Below, in pieces: positions 9,165-18,071 of a DNA stretch of 64,000 nucleotides; position 1 is the stretch's first letter, and every line of letters begins with the position of its first letter. Source of the stretch: Selenomonadaceae bacterium (GTDB taxonomy: Bacteria; Bacillota; Negativicutes; Selenomonadales; Selenomonadaceae); contig JAFYNH010000001.1 in assembly GCA_017549815.1 (NCBI GenBank), forward strand, positions 23,777-87,776, written 5' to 3'. The notes below the pieces were generated by a model, which did not search any database, had not been told where the DNA came from, and was given only the letters and a program-made list of their open reading frames with translations. Both the position numbers and the translations under genes were made by a program.

Positions 9165-9272
9165 TTAATCGCCCCGTTAAAATTAAAATTGACCTATCGT
9201 TGTCTTTGTGTTAAGCTAATCTTGTTAATCAAATATAACAAACAGAAACGATAAGCCAAAATTTTTTCAGTA

Positions 9273-9301
9273 ATTTTAGCCGTTCCTGCATATAAAGTCA
9301 A
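9273..9301 (-). promoter_or_regulatory. Promoter for the efflux gene
   Basis: Minus strand TTGACT (9301-9296), 17-base spacer, TAAAAT (9278-9273). It is placed about 110 bases ahead of the start codon at 9164. Confidence 0.6.
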
Positions 9302-9401
9302 CAATCATAAAGATTTTTTCTAATTTACAAAATACTTTAGTGGGAATCTATGAGTTCTTCAGCTGTTGCATTTGTATTATACTTTTACTGATAAAAGGAA
9401 A

Positions 9402-9433
9402 AAAGTCCGCATAATTTTTTTGTAGCGGACTTT
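9402..9433 (-). terminator. Rho-independent terminator of glyQS
   Basis: A 9-base-pair stem AAAGTCCGC/GCGGACTTT with a 14-base loop. On the minus strand it continues into a T-rich run (TTTTTTCCTTTT), about 55 bases after the glyQS stop. Confidence 0.75.
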
Positions 9434-9488
9434 GTTTACAGTCTGTTGCCTTGACAGGAGTCGGGGCTTCTTTTATTGCGGTTAAAAT

Positions 9489-12476
9489 TTATTGGACTAT
9501 TTTGCTGAAGTCGGCGATTTGGGCAATTAATTCGTCTATCGACTTTAACAGCGCGAGCCGATTTTTTCTTACGGTTAAATCTTCGTCCATAACCATAACC
9601 GAATCGAAGAATGAATCAATGGGCGTGGAAAGTTTTTTGAGTGCGTCGAGTGCGCCGAGAAAATCTTTCTTGTCAATAAGTTCGCCCGCTACAACTTTTA
9701 CCGCCTCAAAGGCTTTGTATAAAACTTTTTCGGCGTCGAGTGTGAAAAGTTCGGCGTCAAGTTCGGTTGATTCAGCTTTTTTAGCAAGGTTGCCGACGCG
9801 CACAAACGATTGAATATTCTTGGTTGCGTCGGGCATTTTGAGGAATTGCTCAACGGCGGCGGCTTTCAGCGTGACAGCAAGAATATCATCAACGTCATCA
9901 ATCACGGCGTCGATAACGTCATAACGGGTCGTGCCGCTTAAAATATTTTTGACGCGCAGGCGCATAAAGTCCGCAACTTCTTGTTGAATTTTCTCGCGCC
10001 CGACAAAATCCGTAATCTTAAGCAAATCCATAGCGAGTTCGACGACTTCACTAATCAAAATCGAACGACGAGCCGAAATCAAAAGATTGACAATGCCCAG
10101 TGCTTGACGGCGCAGAGCAAATGGGTCTTGCGAGCCAGTCGGAATTAAACTGCGGCTGAACGTCGCGACAATGTTATCAATCTTATCGGCAAGACTTAAA
10201 ATTTTTCCAGCAGTCGTTTTGGGCTGAGTATCGCCAGCAAATCGCGGCATATAATGTTCGTCAATCGCCGCGCAGACTTCAGGAACTTCGCCGTCAAGTT
10301 TGGCATATTCGCGCCCCATGACGCCTTGAAGTTCCGTGAATTCCGTAACCATGCCCGTAACCAAATCGGCTTTGGAAAGTTGCGCCGCCCGAACTGCATT
10401 TGCCGAATCGACGCCGAGCATTTCAGAAATTTTCTTGACGAGCTTAACCAAACGTTCGGTCTTTTCGTAGACGGAGCCAAGCCCTTCTTGGAAGACGACC
10501 GTCTTTAATTTATCGCGGTGAGCCTCAAGAGATTTTTTCCTGTCCTCGTTGAAGAAAAATTGCGCGTCCTCAAGGCGAGCCTTCAAAACTCGTTCGTTGC
10601 CGTGCTGAACAATGTCCAAATATTCCTTGCCGCCGTTGCGAACCGTGATGAAAAGCGGCAAAAGTTTTCCATCGGCAGTTTTAACGGGGAAATAGCGTTG
10701 GTGGTCGCGCATTGGAGTTATAACGGCTTCGGCGGGCAGTTGCAGATATTTTTCTTCAAACGCGCCCGCAAGTGCCGTCGGATATTCGACAAGGTAAAGG
10801 ACTTCTTCCAAAAGGTCGTCGGTAATTTCGGCGACGCCGTTTTTATTTGCGGCGACTTCATTAATCTGCGCGGTTATCATTTCGCGGCGTTGGTTTTGGT
10901 CGACGATAACAAAGTTTTCCGCGCAGGTTTTGACATAATCGCCCGCCGTTGCAATTTCAAAATCGCCCGCGCTTAAAAATCTATGACCACGTGAAACGTT
11001 GCCGCTCTTAACATTAGCGACTTCAAACGGAATAATTTCTTCGCCGAACAGCGCGACAATCCAACGCAACGGACGAATAAATTTAAAGTCAAGATTGCCC
11101 CAGCGCATGTTGTTCGGGAAACTCAAATCGCAAATGATTTTCGGCAGGAGCGTTTTAAAAATTTCAGCGGAAGATTTACCTTGCTCGCGAATCACGGCGT
11201 AAATATAACCGTCGCGAACGATTAAATCTTCGGGGCGAACTTTATTTTTATTTGCAAAGCCGATAGCTGCCTTAGTCGGTTTTCCGTCTTTATCGAACGC
11301 GATTTTTGCAGAGGCTCCGCGTTTTTCTTCCTCAACGTCGACTTGATTACTCGCAACGTCGTTGACGAGTAAAGCCAATCTGCGCGGCGTGCCCAGCGTT
11401 TTAACTTCGCCAAAATCAATCCGTGCCTCTTTTAAATTTTTCTCGGCAAGTTCTTTAAGCTGATTTAAAATGGCGGGCATGGCGTGCGCGGGAATTTCTT
11501 CCGTGCCGATTTCAAGGAGTAGGGAATTAGGTGAGCAGGGAATTAGGGAAGTAGTATTATTTATTTCTTTAACTAATTCCCTATTTCCCTCGTTCTCTAT
11601 TTCCCTAAATGTTTTCAGCAAGGGATAACCGAGTTTCTCGCGCTGTTTTAAGTAAACTTCGGCGCACATGCGAGCCAATTTCCTCACACGCCCGATAAAC
11701 GCCGTCCGCTCACTTACGCTGATTGCGCCTCTTGCGTCCAAAAGATTAAACGTGTGCGAACATTTCAAAACATAATCGTAGGCGGGGTGAACGTAGCCGA
11801 GCTTGATAACCCTGATAGCTTCCGCCTCATATTTCTCGAACAGCTCAAACAATAAATTTTCGTCGCTCAAGTCAAAGGCGTAACTCGATTGCTCAAATTC
11901 ATTCTGATGAAAAACGTCGCCATAAGTGACACCTTCCGCCCATTCAACGTCGTAAACATTTTCGACGCCTTGAATATACATTGCGAGCCGCTCAAGTCCG
12001 TAGGTTATTTCAACGGCAACGGGCTTAACGTCCTGACTGCCGACTTGCTGAAAATACGTAAACTGCGTAATTTCCATGCCGTCAAGCCAAACTTCCCAGC
12101 CAAGTCCCCACGCGCCCAAAGTCGGCGACTCCCAGTTATCCTCGACAAAGCGTATATCGTGCTTTTCTGCCTCAATGCCGATTGCCGCCAAACTTTCCAA
12201 ATAAAGTTCTTGGATATTGTCGGGCGACGGTTTCATAATCAGTTGCAATTGATGATGTTGATAAAGTCGATTGGGATTGTCGCCGTAACGTCCGTCCGCT
12301 GGTCTGCGCGAAGGCTCCGTATAAACTACGTTCCAAGTCTCCGGACCGAGTACTCTTAAAAATGTAAACGGGTTCATCGTGCCCGCGCCTTTTTCCACGT
12401 CGTAGGGCTCCGCCAATATGCAACCCTTATCCGCCCAAAATTTCTGCAGGGCAAATAACAATTCCTGATACTTCAA
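9489..12476 (-). CDS. glyQS: Glycyl-tRNA synthetase, fused alpha and beta chains
   Basis: 995 residues. Residues 1 to about 290 are the catalytic alpha subunit of the bacterial heterotetrameric enzyme ([52 protein letters not shown]). From about residue 320 the beta subunit begins ([17 protein letters not shown]), with [16 protein letters not shown] and a C-terminal anticodon-binding region. In most bacteria these are separate genes glyQ and glyS. Here they are one frame, and the junction (residues about 291-320) is encoded entirely by a palindromic 8-base repeat array at 11520-11607. The start has AAGGAGG upstream and a consensus promoter at 12508-12536; no T-box leader fits in the short upstream region. 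It charges tRNA-Gly in the cytoplasm and is essential unless a second enzyme exists elsewhere. Confidence 0.95.
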   Translation of the reverse strand: MKYQELLFALQKFWADKGCILAEPYDVEKGAGTMNPFTFLRVLGPETWNVVYTEPSRRPADGRYGDNPNRLYQHHQLQLIMKPSPDNIQELYLESLAAIGIEAEKHDIRFVEDNWESPTLGAWGLGWEVWLDGMEITQFTYFQQVGSQDVKPVAVEITYGLERLAMYIQGVENVYDVEWAEGVTYGDVFHQNEFEQSSYAFDLSDENLLFELFEKYEAEAIRVIKLGYVHPAYDYVLKCSHTFNLLDARGAISVSERTAFIGRVRKLARMCAEVYLKQREKLGYPLLKTFREIENEGNRELVKEINNTTSLIPCSPNSLLLEIGTEEIPAHAMPAILNQLKELAEKNLKEARIDFGEVKTLGTPRRLALLVNDVASNQVDVEEEKRGASAKIAFDKDGKPTKAAIGFANKNKVRPEDLIVRDGYIYAVIREQGKSSAEIFKTLLPKIICDLSFPNNMRWGNLDFKFIRPLRWIVALFGEEIIPFEVANVKSGNVSRGHRFLSAGDFEIATAGDYVKTCAENFVIVDQNQRREMITAQINEVAANKNGVAEITDDLLEEVLYLVEYPTALAGAFEEKYLQLPAEAVITPMRDHQRYFPVKTADGKLLPLFITVRNGGKEYLDIVQHGNERVLKARLEDAQFFFNEDRKKSLEAHRDKLKTVVFQEGLGSVYEKTERLVKLVKKISEMLGVDSANAVRAAQLSKADLVTGMVTEFTELQGVMGREYAKLDGEVPEVCAAIDEHYMPRFAGDTQPKTTAGKILSLADKIDNIVATFSRSLIPTGSQDPFALRRQALGIVNLLISARRSILISEVVELAMDLLKITDFVGREKIQQEVADFMRLRVKNILSGTTRYDVIDAVIDDVDDILAVTLKAAAVEQFLKMPDATKNIQSFVRVGNLAKKAESTELDAELFTLDAEKVLYKAFEAVKVVAGELIDKKDFLGALDALKKLSTPIDSFFDSVMVMDEDLTVRKNRLALLKSIDELIAQIADFSKIVQ
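11520..11607. repeat. TAGGGAAN palindromic array inside glyQS
   Basis: Plus strand left arm: TAGGGAAT, TAGGTGAG, CAGGGAAT, TAGGGAAG; a spacer of about 20 AT-rich bases; right arm in reverse orientation TAATTCCC, TATTTCCC, TCGTTCTC, TATTTCCC, TA. It is read in frame as the alpha/beta linker of the synthetase. Octamer subfamily. Confidence 0.85.
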
Positions 12477-12507
12477 ATGAATTGCCTCCTTATTAAATTT
12501 CCTGCCC

Positions 12508-12536
12508 GTTATAGCAAATGAAAATTATAATGTCAA
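12508..12536 (-). promoter_or_regulatory. Consensus promoter for glyQS
   Basis: Minus strand TTGACA (12536-12531), 17-base spacer, TATAAC (12513-12508), about 30 bases before the start codon. The -35 box overlaps the stop codon of the upstream restriction gene. Confidence 0.75.
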
Positions 12537-15121
12537 ATTTTCCCGTGTTCGTCGAAGAGATTATCAAGCTCCGCATTTGTCGACGCCCTTAAGATTTTTT
12601 CTCTAATCTCATTATTCATCGCATCAAGCCGCTTGAAAGAATTTTTATACCGGCGAATCAGCTCCAGCCGCCCGATAATCGGATTTTCTTCCGCGTATTG
12701 AGCCAATGCCCGCGCCTTACCGATATTATCCCGCCGCGTCGAATCATGCGGCTCCAATACGTCTGCAATATAACCGTCCGCCCCGCGCCGAATAATTATC
12801 ATGTCGGGATAAAAATTTTTCGTAACGTCATGTTCGTCTTTATACAGCAAACACAACGCCCAAGATTTCCTGTCAAAATTTCTCAGCCAACAAACAAAAT
12901 CCTTGCGAGACTGTTCTTCCTTTAAAGTGCCCTCTTCCCACGTGTTTAATTTAATTCGCGCCGTGCCGCTTTTTTCGTCAACAAACAAATGGTCGGTGTA
13001 TTCGATACCGTCTTCGGCTCGCGGCAAGTCCGTTACCACATTCGGCAATTTGAAATTGTGCCGGCTTATCTCGTCGGCAGACGCAGAAATTTCGTCATAA
13101 ATATTTTGAAACTCAAGCTCGGTAGCAGCAAATTTGCGTTGGTAGGCGTCAACGAACGAATGATATTTATCCTCCGCAAATTTCTGTAAAGCCTCCGCGC
13201 AGGCGTTATTCTCTGCAAAAATAATTATTTCAATCTTGGCAACGGTCAAATCCTCCGCGTCTCCGTATTCCCGCAAGTATTTATTGGCAACCTCTTCATC
13301 GCCCAGCTTGGCAAGCGCAAAATCATATTTCCTGTCAATATCGCTCTCGTTGGCTGAAAATAAATCTTTCGACACGCCGCCGCTATTTGTCTGCCCGAAA
13401 ACATTTATAATTTGCGCATTGAGTTTGAATTGAAGAACGCGCTCAATCGCCGAATTATAATCGCTGACCGCCTTGAGCTTTTCGACGTGCTCCCGAATCA
13501 TTTTGACTTCCGAATCTATAACTTCGTCCAAAGCATTGGAATGAATCTCCGACCAACTCAGCAATCGCGCCAATTCAAATAACGCCTTCAAACGATTTAC
13601 GGGCTTGCTTTTCTTAACCCGGTACGTTGTCAATCCGAGTGCGTTTATAAATTTTAAAACGTCCTCTCTGTTAAGTGCAGAAATTTTTTCGGGAATTTCA
13701 AGCGGCGTCAACGATAAACCGCCGACAGGAAACTGTTCGGGCAATGAAATTTCTTGCGGCGTTATCGTCCACGTCTCAAAATTTTTTACGCCAAAAGTCT
13801 GTACGCCTATATTCGTGACTGCGCCGAAGTCTCCGTTCTTTAACTTGTCGAGAATTTCTTTAACGACTTCCGAATTAAATTTAGGCAGGAACAGGCAAAC
13901 TTCGTTCAACGTCTCGTCCGTGCCGATTCGCCTTTGTAAAGGTGTACGAATCATGCGCCCGATAAGTTGCGCGATATAAGTTGCATCGACTGCGCGGCGG
14001 AAAGACATCATGGTTTCGGCTCGCGGACAATCCCAGCCCGTCGAAAGATTTTCCTTGAACAGCACAATCTTAATCGCGTCGTCACTCGAAATGGCGGACG
14101 GCTCCTCATAAATGACGCGCAACCCGTTTATCATCAAATCGCCTGCGTCGCCGAACGTGTGAACGACTTCGCCGACAACAAAATTTTCGCCCGTCGCAGT
14201 CTCGATTGTCTTCAAACATTCGTCCAAATCGGTATCGGAAATTTTTTGCCCCGTGCCGCTCTGAACTTGCACAATAAAAATCGGTTTGACTGCAGAATTA
14301 TACGCTTGCCAATGTTCACATTTTTTGCGCCAATCTTGAGCCGCCGCCGTCAGCATTGACATTTCCCTATTGGCGGAGGATTTTTCGCTGGGGTAAATGA
14401 CGATAATTCTGTCCTTGAGTAAGCCCGCCTCACGCACATTATCATTGGACACCGCGCAGGGATTTATCGCCGAGCCGACGTCTTTGACAAGTTCGTTAAA
14501 GCGTTCAATTGTCGCCGAAACTCCAATAACCAAAGGCAAAGGATTCAAATAGTCTTCCGCACTGCCCTTGATAAATTTCTGCATGATTGTTGTAGCGTCG
14601 TTGCGATTTTTGGCTCCGCGATGTGCCTCGTCGATTATCAGATACAGTTGCGAAGATTTTTCCTCCGCCGTATTCTGCAACGTCTCCCAAATCGTGAATT
14701 GCCGTATATCCGAATGCCGCGTTAAATTACTCGTCCGCGAAAGTTTCTGCGTGTTGAGGAAATAAATCTTCCCGTCTTCAAGCGTCTCTGCGTCAAAAGT
14801 TTCGTCGGTTATCGTGATAAGCTTGTCCCTTATGAAGTCGTCCGCATTATCGTAAAATTTTTTCCGCGATTGTTCGTTGAGTTCGGGCGAATCGCTCAGC
14901 CAAATAAAAATTGCGTCGTCCTGCGCGGGATAATTTTCATCGCCATTAAAAACGCTCTCAACCAGCGAAATTAAAATAATCGTCTTGCCCGCGCCCGTCG
15001 CCGCCGTGAACGAAACTATCTGCGGCTTATGGCGTCTTGCGTAGTTATGGCGGGCGTCGTCTAAAGCGTCCATTAATTCTTTTCGGGCGTCCTCTTGAAA
15101 GGGGAGCAGATTAATTTTCAT
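12533..15121 (-). CDS. res: Type III restriction enzyme, Res subunit
   Basis: 862 residues. A superfamily 2 helicase core is clear: Walker A AATGAGKT near residue 40, motif II DEAH (YLIIDEAHRGAKNR), motif III GVSATIERF, and motif VI QLIGRMIRTP. The C-terminal part has YPDMIIIRR followed by IADVLEPHD, a plausible PD-(D/E)XK-like nuclease core although the usual final lysine is not in the common place. Res subunits translocate on DNA with ATP and cut when two head-to-head unmethylated sites are found, in complex with Mod. The start overlaps the end of mod in an ATGA arrangement (15118-15121), as expected for a complex made in fixed ratio. Confidence 0.9.
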   Translation of the reverse strand: MKINLLPFQEDARKELMDALDDARHNYARRHKPQIVSFTAATGAGKTIILISLVESVFNGDENYPAQDDAIFIWLSDSPELNEQSRKKFYDNADDFIRDKLITITDETFDAETLEDGKIYFLNTQKLSRTSNLTRHSDIRQFTIWETLQNTAEEKSSQLYLIIDEAHRGAKNRNDATTIMQKFIKGSAEDYLNPLPLVIGVSATIERFNELVKDVGSAINPCAVSNDNVREAGLLKDRIIVIYPSEKSSANREMSMLTAAAQDWRKKCEHWQAYNSAVKPIFIVQVQSGTGQKISDTDLDECLKTIETATGENFVVGEVVHTFGDAGDLMINGLRVIYEEPSAISSDDAIKIVLFKENLSTGWDCPRAETMMSFRRAVDATYIAQLIGRMIRTPLQRRIGTDETLNEVCLFLPKFNSEVVKEILDKLKNGDFGAVTNIGVQTFGVKNFETWTITPQEISLPEQFPVGGLSLTPLEIPEKISALNREDVLKFINALGLTTYRVKKSKPVNRLKALFELARLLSWSEIHSNALDEVIDSEVKMIREHVEKLKAVSDYNSAIERVLQFKLNAQIINVFGQTNSGGVSKDLFSANESDIDRKYDFALAKLGDEEVANKYLREYGDAEDLTVAKIEIIIFAENNACAEALQKFAEDKYHSFVDAYQRKFAATELEFQNIYDEISASADEISRHNFKLPNVVTDLPRAEDGIEYTDHLFVDEKSGTARIKLNTWEEGTLKEEQSRKDFVCWLRNFDRKSWALCLLYKDEHDVTKNFYPDMIIIRRGADGYIADVLEPHDSTRRDNIGKARALAQYAEENPIIGRLELIRRYKNSFKRLDAMNNEIREKILRASTNAELDNLFDEHGKI

Positions 15122-16989
15122 CGCTTAATCTCCTTACTTCTGAAATGCTTGAGATAATCTCCGTACAATCGAAAACTTTTCGGGACATTTAATATCTCGC
15201 GCATTTTGTTTAACGCAGTTTTGGAACTTGTCGCGATAAAGACGGTATCGATTTCCGCGCCGCGCAGGTTTTCGGCAAACGCTTTGAGATATTTTTCGCT
15301 GAACAACACCGCGAATTTATTTTCGGCAAAGATTTTGAACGGCGTCATTTCTTCAGCGTCAAGCGTCGGACATTTACCGATACCGCCCGCCTTTAGCCAC
15401 AGCACAGGCAATAATTCTTTAAACGGCTCGCCGAGTGCAATGGAATTTTTATCGAGATAATCCAGCTTGAAGAAAATCGCATTGGCTTTGAAACCGTCCG
15501 CCATAGGCAATTCGGAGCCGAGATAATTTCCCTTAAGCGGTTCGCCGTTGATGTCGTGTCCTTCGATTGAACAGCGCGTTCGTTGCCAAGTCACATAACG
15601 GGCAATTCCAAAATTTTGCCAAGCGTCATCGGCGGGAGTAAGTCCTTGCTTGCGAAGAGTTTTTGCCTCGGCGTCGGAGACTTCGTTGTTGGTGACGAGA
15701 ATGCAGCGACGTTTGCCGCCGTCCTGTGCGTTGAGCAAATTGACCGCGTGTAAAGTGGTGCCGCTACCCGCGAAAAAGTCCAATATCAGCGCGTCGGGCT
15801 TGTTCGTTGCAAGCTGTAAAATCTTTTTAATCAAGCTCAAGGCTTTAGGGTAAGCGAAGACATTATCCGCGAAAATATTTTTTACAAGTTCTGCTCCGTC
15901 CGAAAAATTTTCATCAAGCCACGTCGTAAACTTCTTTGTTCGCGCTTCGCCGTCAAGCGGCTCATAAATTTTTTCGTAAGCAATCCATTCACCATCTCTT
16001 TGAACGAACTCAATCAAGCCGTCGGTAAGAGCTCGTCGCATTTTATCTTTGCCCCAACGCCAGCACCCTTCAACAGCCGTTTTACCTTGAACAAATTCTA
16101 CGCGCCCTTCAGCAAAAGCTTCTTGCATTTTATCCTTGCCCCAACGCCAGCGACCTTCAACATTTGTCGAAAGCATTGGATAAAGTTCAGAGCCATCGGG
16201 CGCAGGTATCGGATAAAACAAATTCGGACGGTCTTCGCGGCGGCTGTTCGCGCCCCACTTGCGAAGAAGTTGTGTCTTATAATTTCTGCCGCGCTCAGCG
16301 TCGTGCTTCGGATAATTGTCGACGATTTTAATTTCTTCGCCAGCTGTGAAATGACTCGTGTCTTTCGCGTAACAAATCAAGTATTCGTTGACGACTGCGA
16401 AGAACTTGCTGTCTTGCCGACCGCCTGAACGCTTTACGCAAAACTTTGCAACGAAATTTTTCACGCCGAAAATATCATTGCAGAGGAGTTTAAGCGTAGC
16501 CTGTTCGTTATCGTCAATCGAAATGAAAATCGCGCCGCTGTCCGATAAAAGCTCTTTGGCAAGTTTAAGCCGCCGCTCCATCATTGAAAGCCACTTGCTA
16601 TGCCGAAAATTATCCGCCGCGTCAACATAATTATCATTGTATTTCCAATCGCGTGCGCCCGTGTTATAGGGCGGGTCAATGTAAATGCAATCGACTTTGC
16701 CGGCGTAAAGATACTTAAGCAGTTGGAGTGCATGATAATTTTCCGCCTCAATAAGCAAATGCCAAAGGTCGGAGTCGGGCGCGTTACAAACCTCATCCAG
16801 CTTGGTGAGCGTCGGATAAATCGGATCGCCAAGCCTAACGACACGATTTGGAAGCGTCGCGTATTCTTCCTTATTCTCGAAGACAAGCCCAAACTTTTTC
16901 CGCTTACGAAGTTTGTCGAATTCCTCTTTGAGCCGCCCGCGCAGGTCGTCATCTTGAACCAGCTTAATCAAATCGTCCAATGCAGACAT
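15118..16989 (-). CDS. mod: Type III DNA methyltransferase, Mod subunit
   Basis: 623 residues from the ATG at 16989 (GAGGTG 6 bases upstream, TGATG overlap with the previous stop). Motif order is that of a beta-class adenine methyltransferase: DPPYNTG at about residue 107, then the target-recognition region, then the S-adenosylmethionine site DFFAGSGTTLHA at about residue 414. The target-recognition region contains an imperfect tandem repeat of 29 residues (277-305 and 306-334), each built on VEG-x-WRWGKDKM and ending near EFVQ. Mod sets DNA specificity for both methylation and cleavage. No simple-sequence tract that could cause phase variation is present. It is coupled by overlap to the MqnE-like gene upstream and to res downstream. 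Confidence 0.92.
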   Translation of the reverse strand: MSALDDLIKLVQDDDLRGRLKEEFDKLRKRKKFGLVFENKEEYATLPNRVVRLGDPIYPTLTKLDEVCNAPDSDLWHLLIEAENYHALQLLKYLYAGKVDCIYIDPPYNTGARDWKYNDNYVDAADNFRHSKWLSMMERRLKLAKELLSDSGAIFISIDDNEQATLKLLCNDIFGVKNFVAKFCVKRSGGRQDSKFFAVVNEYLICYAKDTSHFTAGEEIKIVDNYPKHDAERGRNYKTQLLRKWGANSRREDRPNLFYPIPAPDGSELYPMLSTNVEGRWRWGKDKMQEAFAEGRVEFVQGKTAVEGCWRWGKDKMRRALTDGLIEFVQRDGEWIAYEKIYEPLDGEARTKKFTTWLDENFSDGAELVKNIFADNVFAYPKALSLIKKILQLATNKPDALILDFFAGSGTTLHAVNLLNAQDGGKRRCILVTNNEVSDAEAKTLRKQGLTPADDAWQNFGIARYVTWQRTRCSIEGHDINGEPLKGNYLGSELPMADGFKANAIFFKLDYLDKNSIALGEPFKELLPVLWLKAGGIGKCPTLDAEEMTPFKIFAENKFAVLFSEKYLKAFAENLRGAEIDTVFIATSSKTALNKMREILNVPKSFRLYGDYLKHFRSKEIKR

Positions 16990-18071
16990 CAAATCACCTC
17001 GTTATAAAAGCTGTCACGTTCGACGGGCTGATAACCGCATTCCGAAATAATTTTCTCCAATTTTTGGCGAGTGATGCCCGCCGAGCTTTTGGCTCCCGCC
17101 GCATGAATAATTTTTTCTTCGCCGATTGTGCCGTCCAAATCGTCCGCGCCGAAACTTAAAGCCAGTTGCGCTATCGGCAACGTCAGCATTACCCAAAACG
17201 CCTTGAAGTGTTCAAAGTTATCGAGAGCCAACCTTGACAGCGCGAGCATTTTCAAATCTTCCCATGCTCCGACACGACGCAGATTAAATTTTTTTCCAAG
17301 CTCCGTATTTTCGGGGTGGAAAGGAAATAACATCATTGCCATAAATCCGCCCGTTTCGTCTTGCAGGTCGCGCAGTTTTATCAAATGTTCAATGCGCTCT
17401 TCAATCGTTTCAATATGCCCGTACATCATCGACGCATTTGTTTTCAAGCCGAGCTTATGCGCCGTCTTCATGACTTCTAGCCATTCAGCGGCAGTACATT
17501 TTTTGGGACAAATAATTTCGCGAACACGGTCGGATAAAATTTCCGCGCCGCCGCCCGCCAATGAAGTTACGCCCGCGCAGATTAATTCGCTCAAGACTTC
17601 CGAAAAACTTTTGCCGCCGATTTTGGCGAAGTTCACAATCTCAACGGGAGTAAACGCATTAATCCCGACGTGCGGCAGATTTTTTTTGACAAGCTTAACG
17701 GCGTCCAAATAGTAATCAAAATTTTTATTGGGGTGTAGAGAACTTACAATGTGAATTTCTGATAGGGACTGGGGATTGGGGATTAGGGACAAGATTTTTT
17801 CAACGTCGCTAAGTTCGAGAGTAAAGGCGCGATTGTCGCCACTCCTGCATTGAAAAGCACACAGCGGACAATTCGCTTTGCAAACATTGGTTAAATTTAT
17901 GTGGCGGTTGATTGTATAGAAAATTTTTTTGCCGCTTTTCGACTCCTTGACGCGCCGCGCAGATTCCGCCAAATATAAAAGGTCGTTGTCTTCATAAAGC
18001 GCAAGAATTTCATCAAAGTTCAATCGCTCGCCCGAAGATATTTTTTCTTTAGCACTGTCTAAGTTGTTCAT
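16989..18071 (-). CDS. mqnE: MqnE-like radical SAM enzyme, second copy
   Basis: 360 residues. The radical SAM cluster motif is CKANCPLC (C-x3-C-x2-C), followed by HIVSSLHPNK, AGGGAEILSDRVREIICPKK, TNASMMYGHIETIEERIEHL and FGADDLDGTIGEEKI, and the C-terminus ends RDSFYNEVI as in aminofutalosine synthase (MqnE). That enzyme joins S-adenosylmethionine-derived adenosyl radical to a chorismate-derived enol ether in the futalosine route to menaquinone. The cysteine segment differs from the upstream paralogue (PLCAFQC against KFCAFG), so the substrate may differ. Residues about 94-103 (IPNPQSLS) come from a TAGGGAC array at 17763-17790. Starts and stops overlap both neighbours. Confidence 0.75.
   Translation of the reverse strand: MNNLDSAKEKISSGERLNFDEILALYEDNDLLYLAESARRVKESKSGKKIFYTINRHINLTNVCKANCPLCAFQCRSGDNRAFTLELSDVEKILSLIPNPQSLSEIHIVSSLHPNKNFDYYLDAVKLVKKNLPHVGINAFTPVEIVNFAKIGGKSFSEVLSELICAGVTSLAGGGAEILSDRVREIICPKKCTAAEWLEVMKTAHKLGLKTNASMMYGHIETIEERIEHLIKLRDLQDETGGFMAMMLFPFHPENTELGKKFNLRRVGAWEDLKMLALSRLALDNFEHFKAFWVMLTLPIAQLALSFGADDLDGTIGEEKIIHAAGAKSSAGITRQKLEKIISECGYQPVERDSFYNEVI
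17763..17790. repeat. Four heptamers inside the second mqnE-like gene
   Basis: Plus strand TAGGGAC, TGGGGAT, TGGGGAT, TAGGGAC: exactly 28 bases, one arm only. The equivalent position of the upstream paralogue has an unrelated EEASHDPHL segment. Confidence 0.7.

Larger units (their letters stand above)
9165..9488. other. Intergenic region between glyQS and the efflux gene
   Basis: 324 bases without a gene. It holds the glyQS terminator (9402-9433), the efflux-gene promoter (9273-9301) and an untranslated leader of about 100 bases that is AT-rich. I see no riboswitch fold or small ORF with a ribosome site. Confidence 0.6.

Noticed and set aside
10518..10976. A 152-codon plus-strand frame inside glyQS, and similar ones in metH, mod and trkA
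   Set aside because: All are shadows of conserved enzymes on the other strand; composition is that of antisense translation.
12477..12532. T-box riboswitch upstream of glyQS
   Set aside because: The promoter is only about 30 bases from the start codon, leaving no room for a T-box leader.
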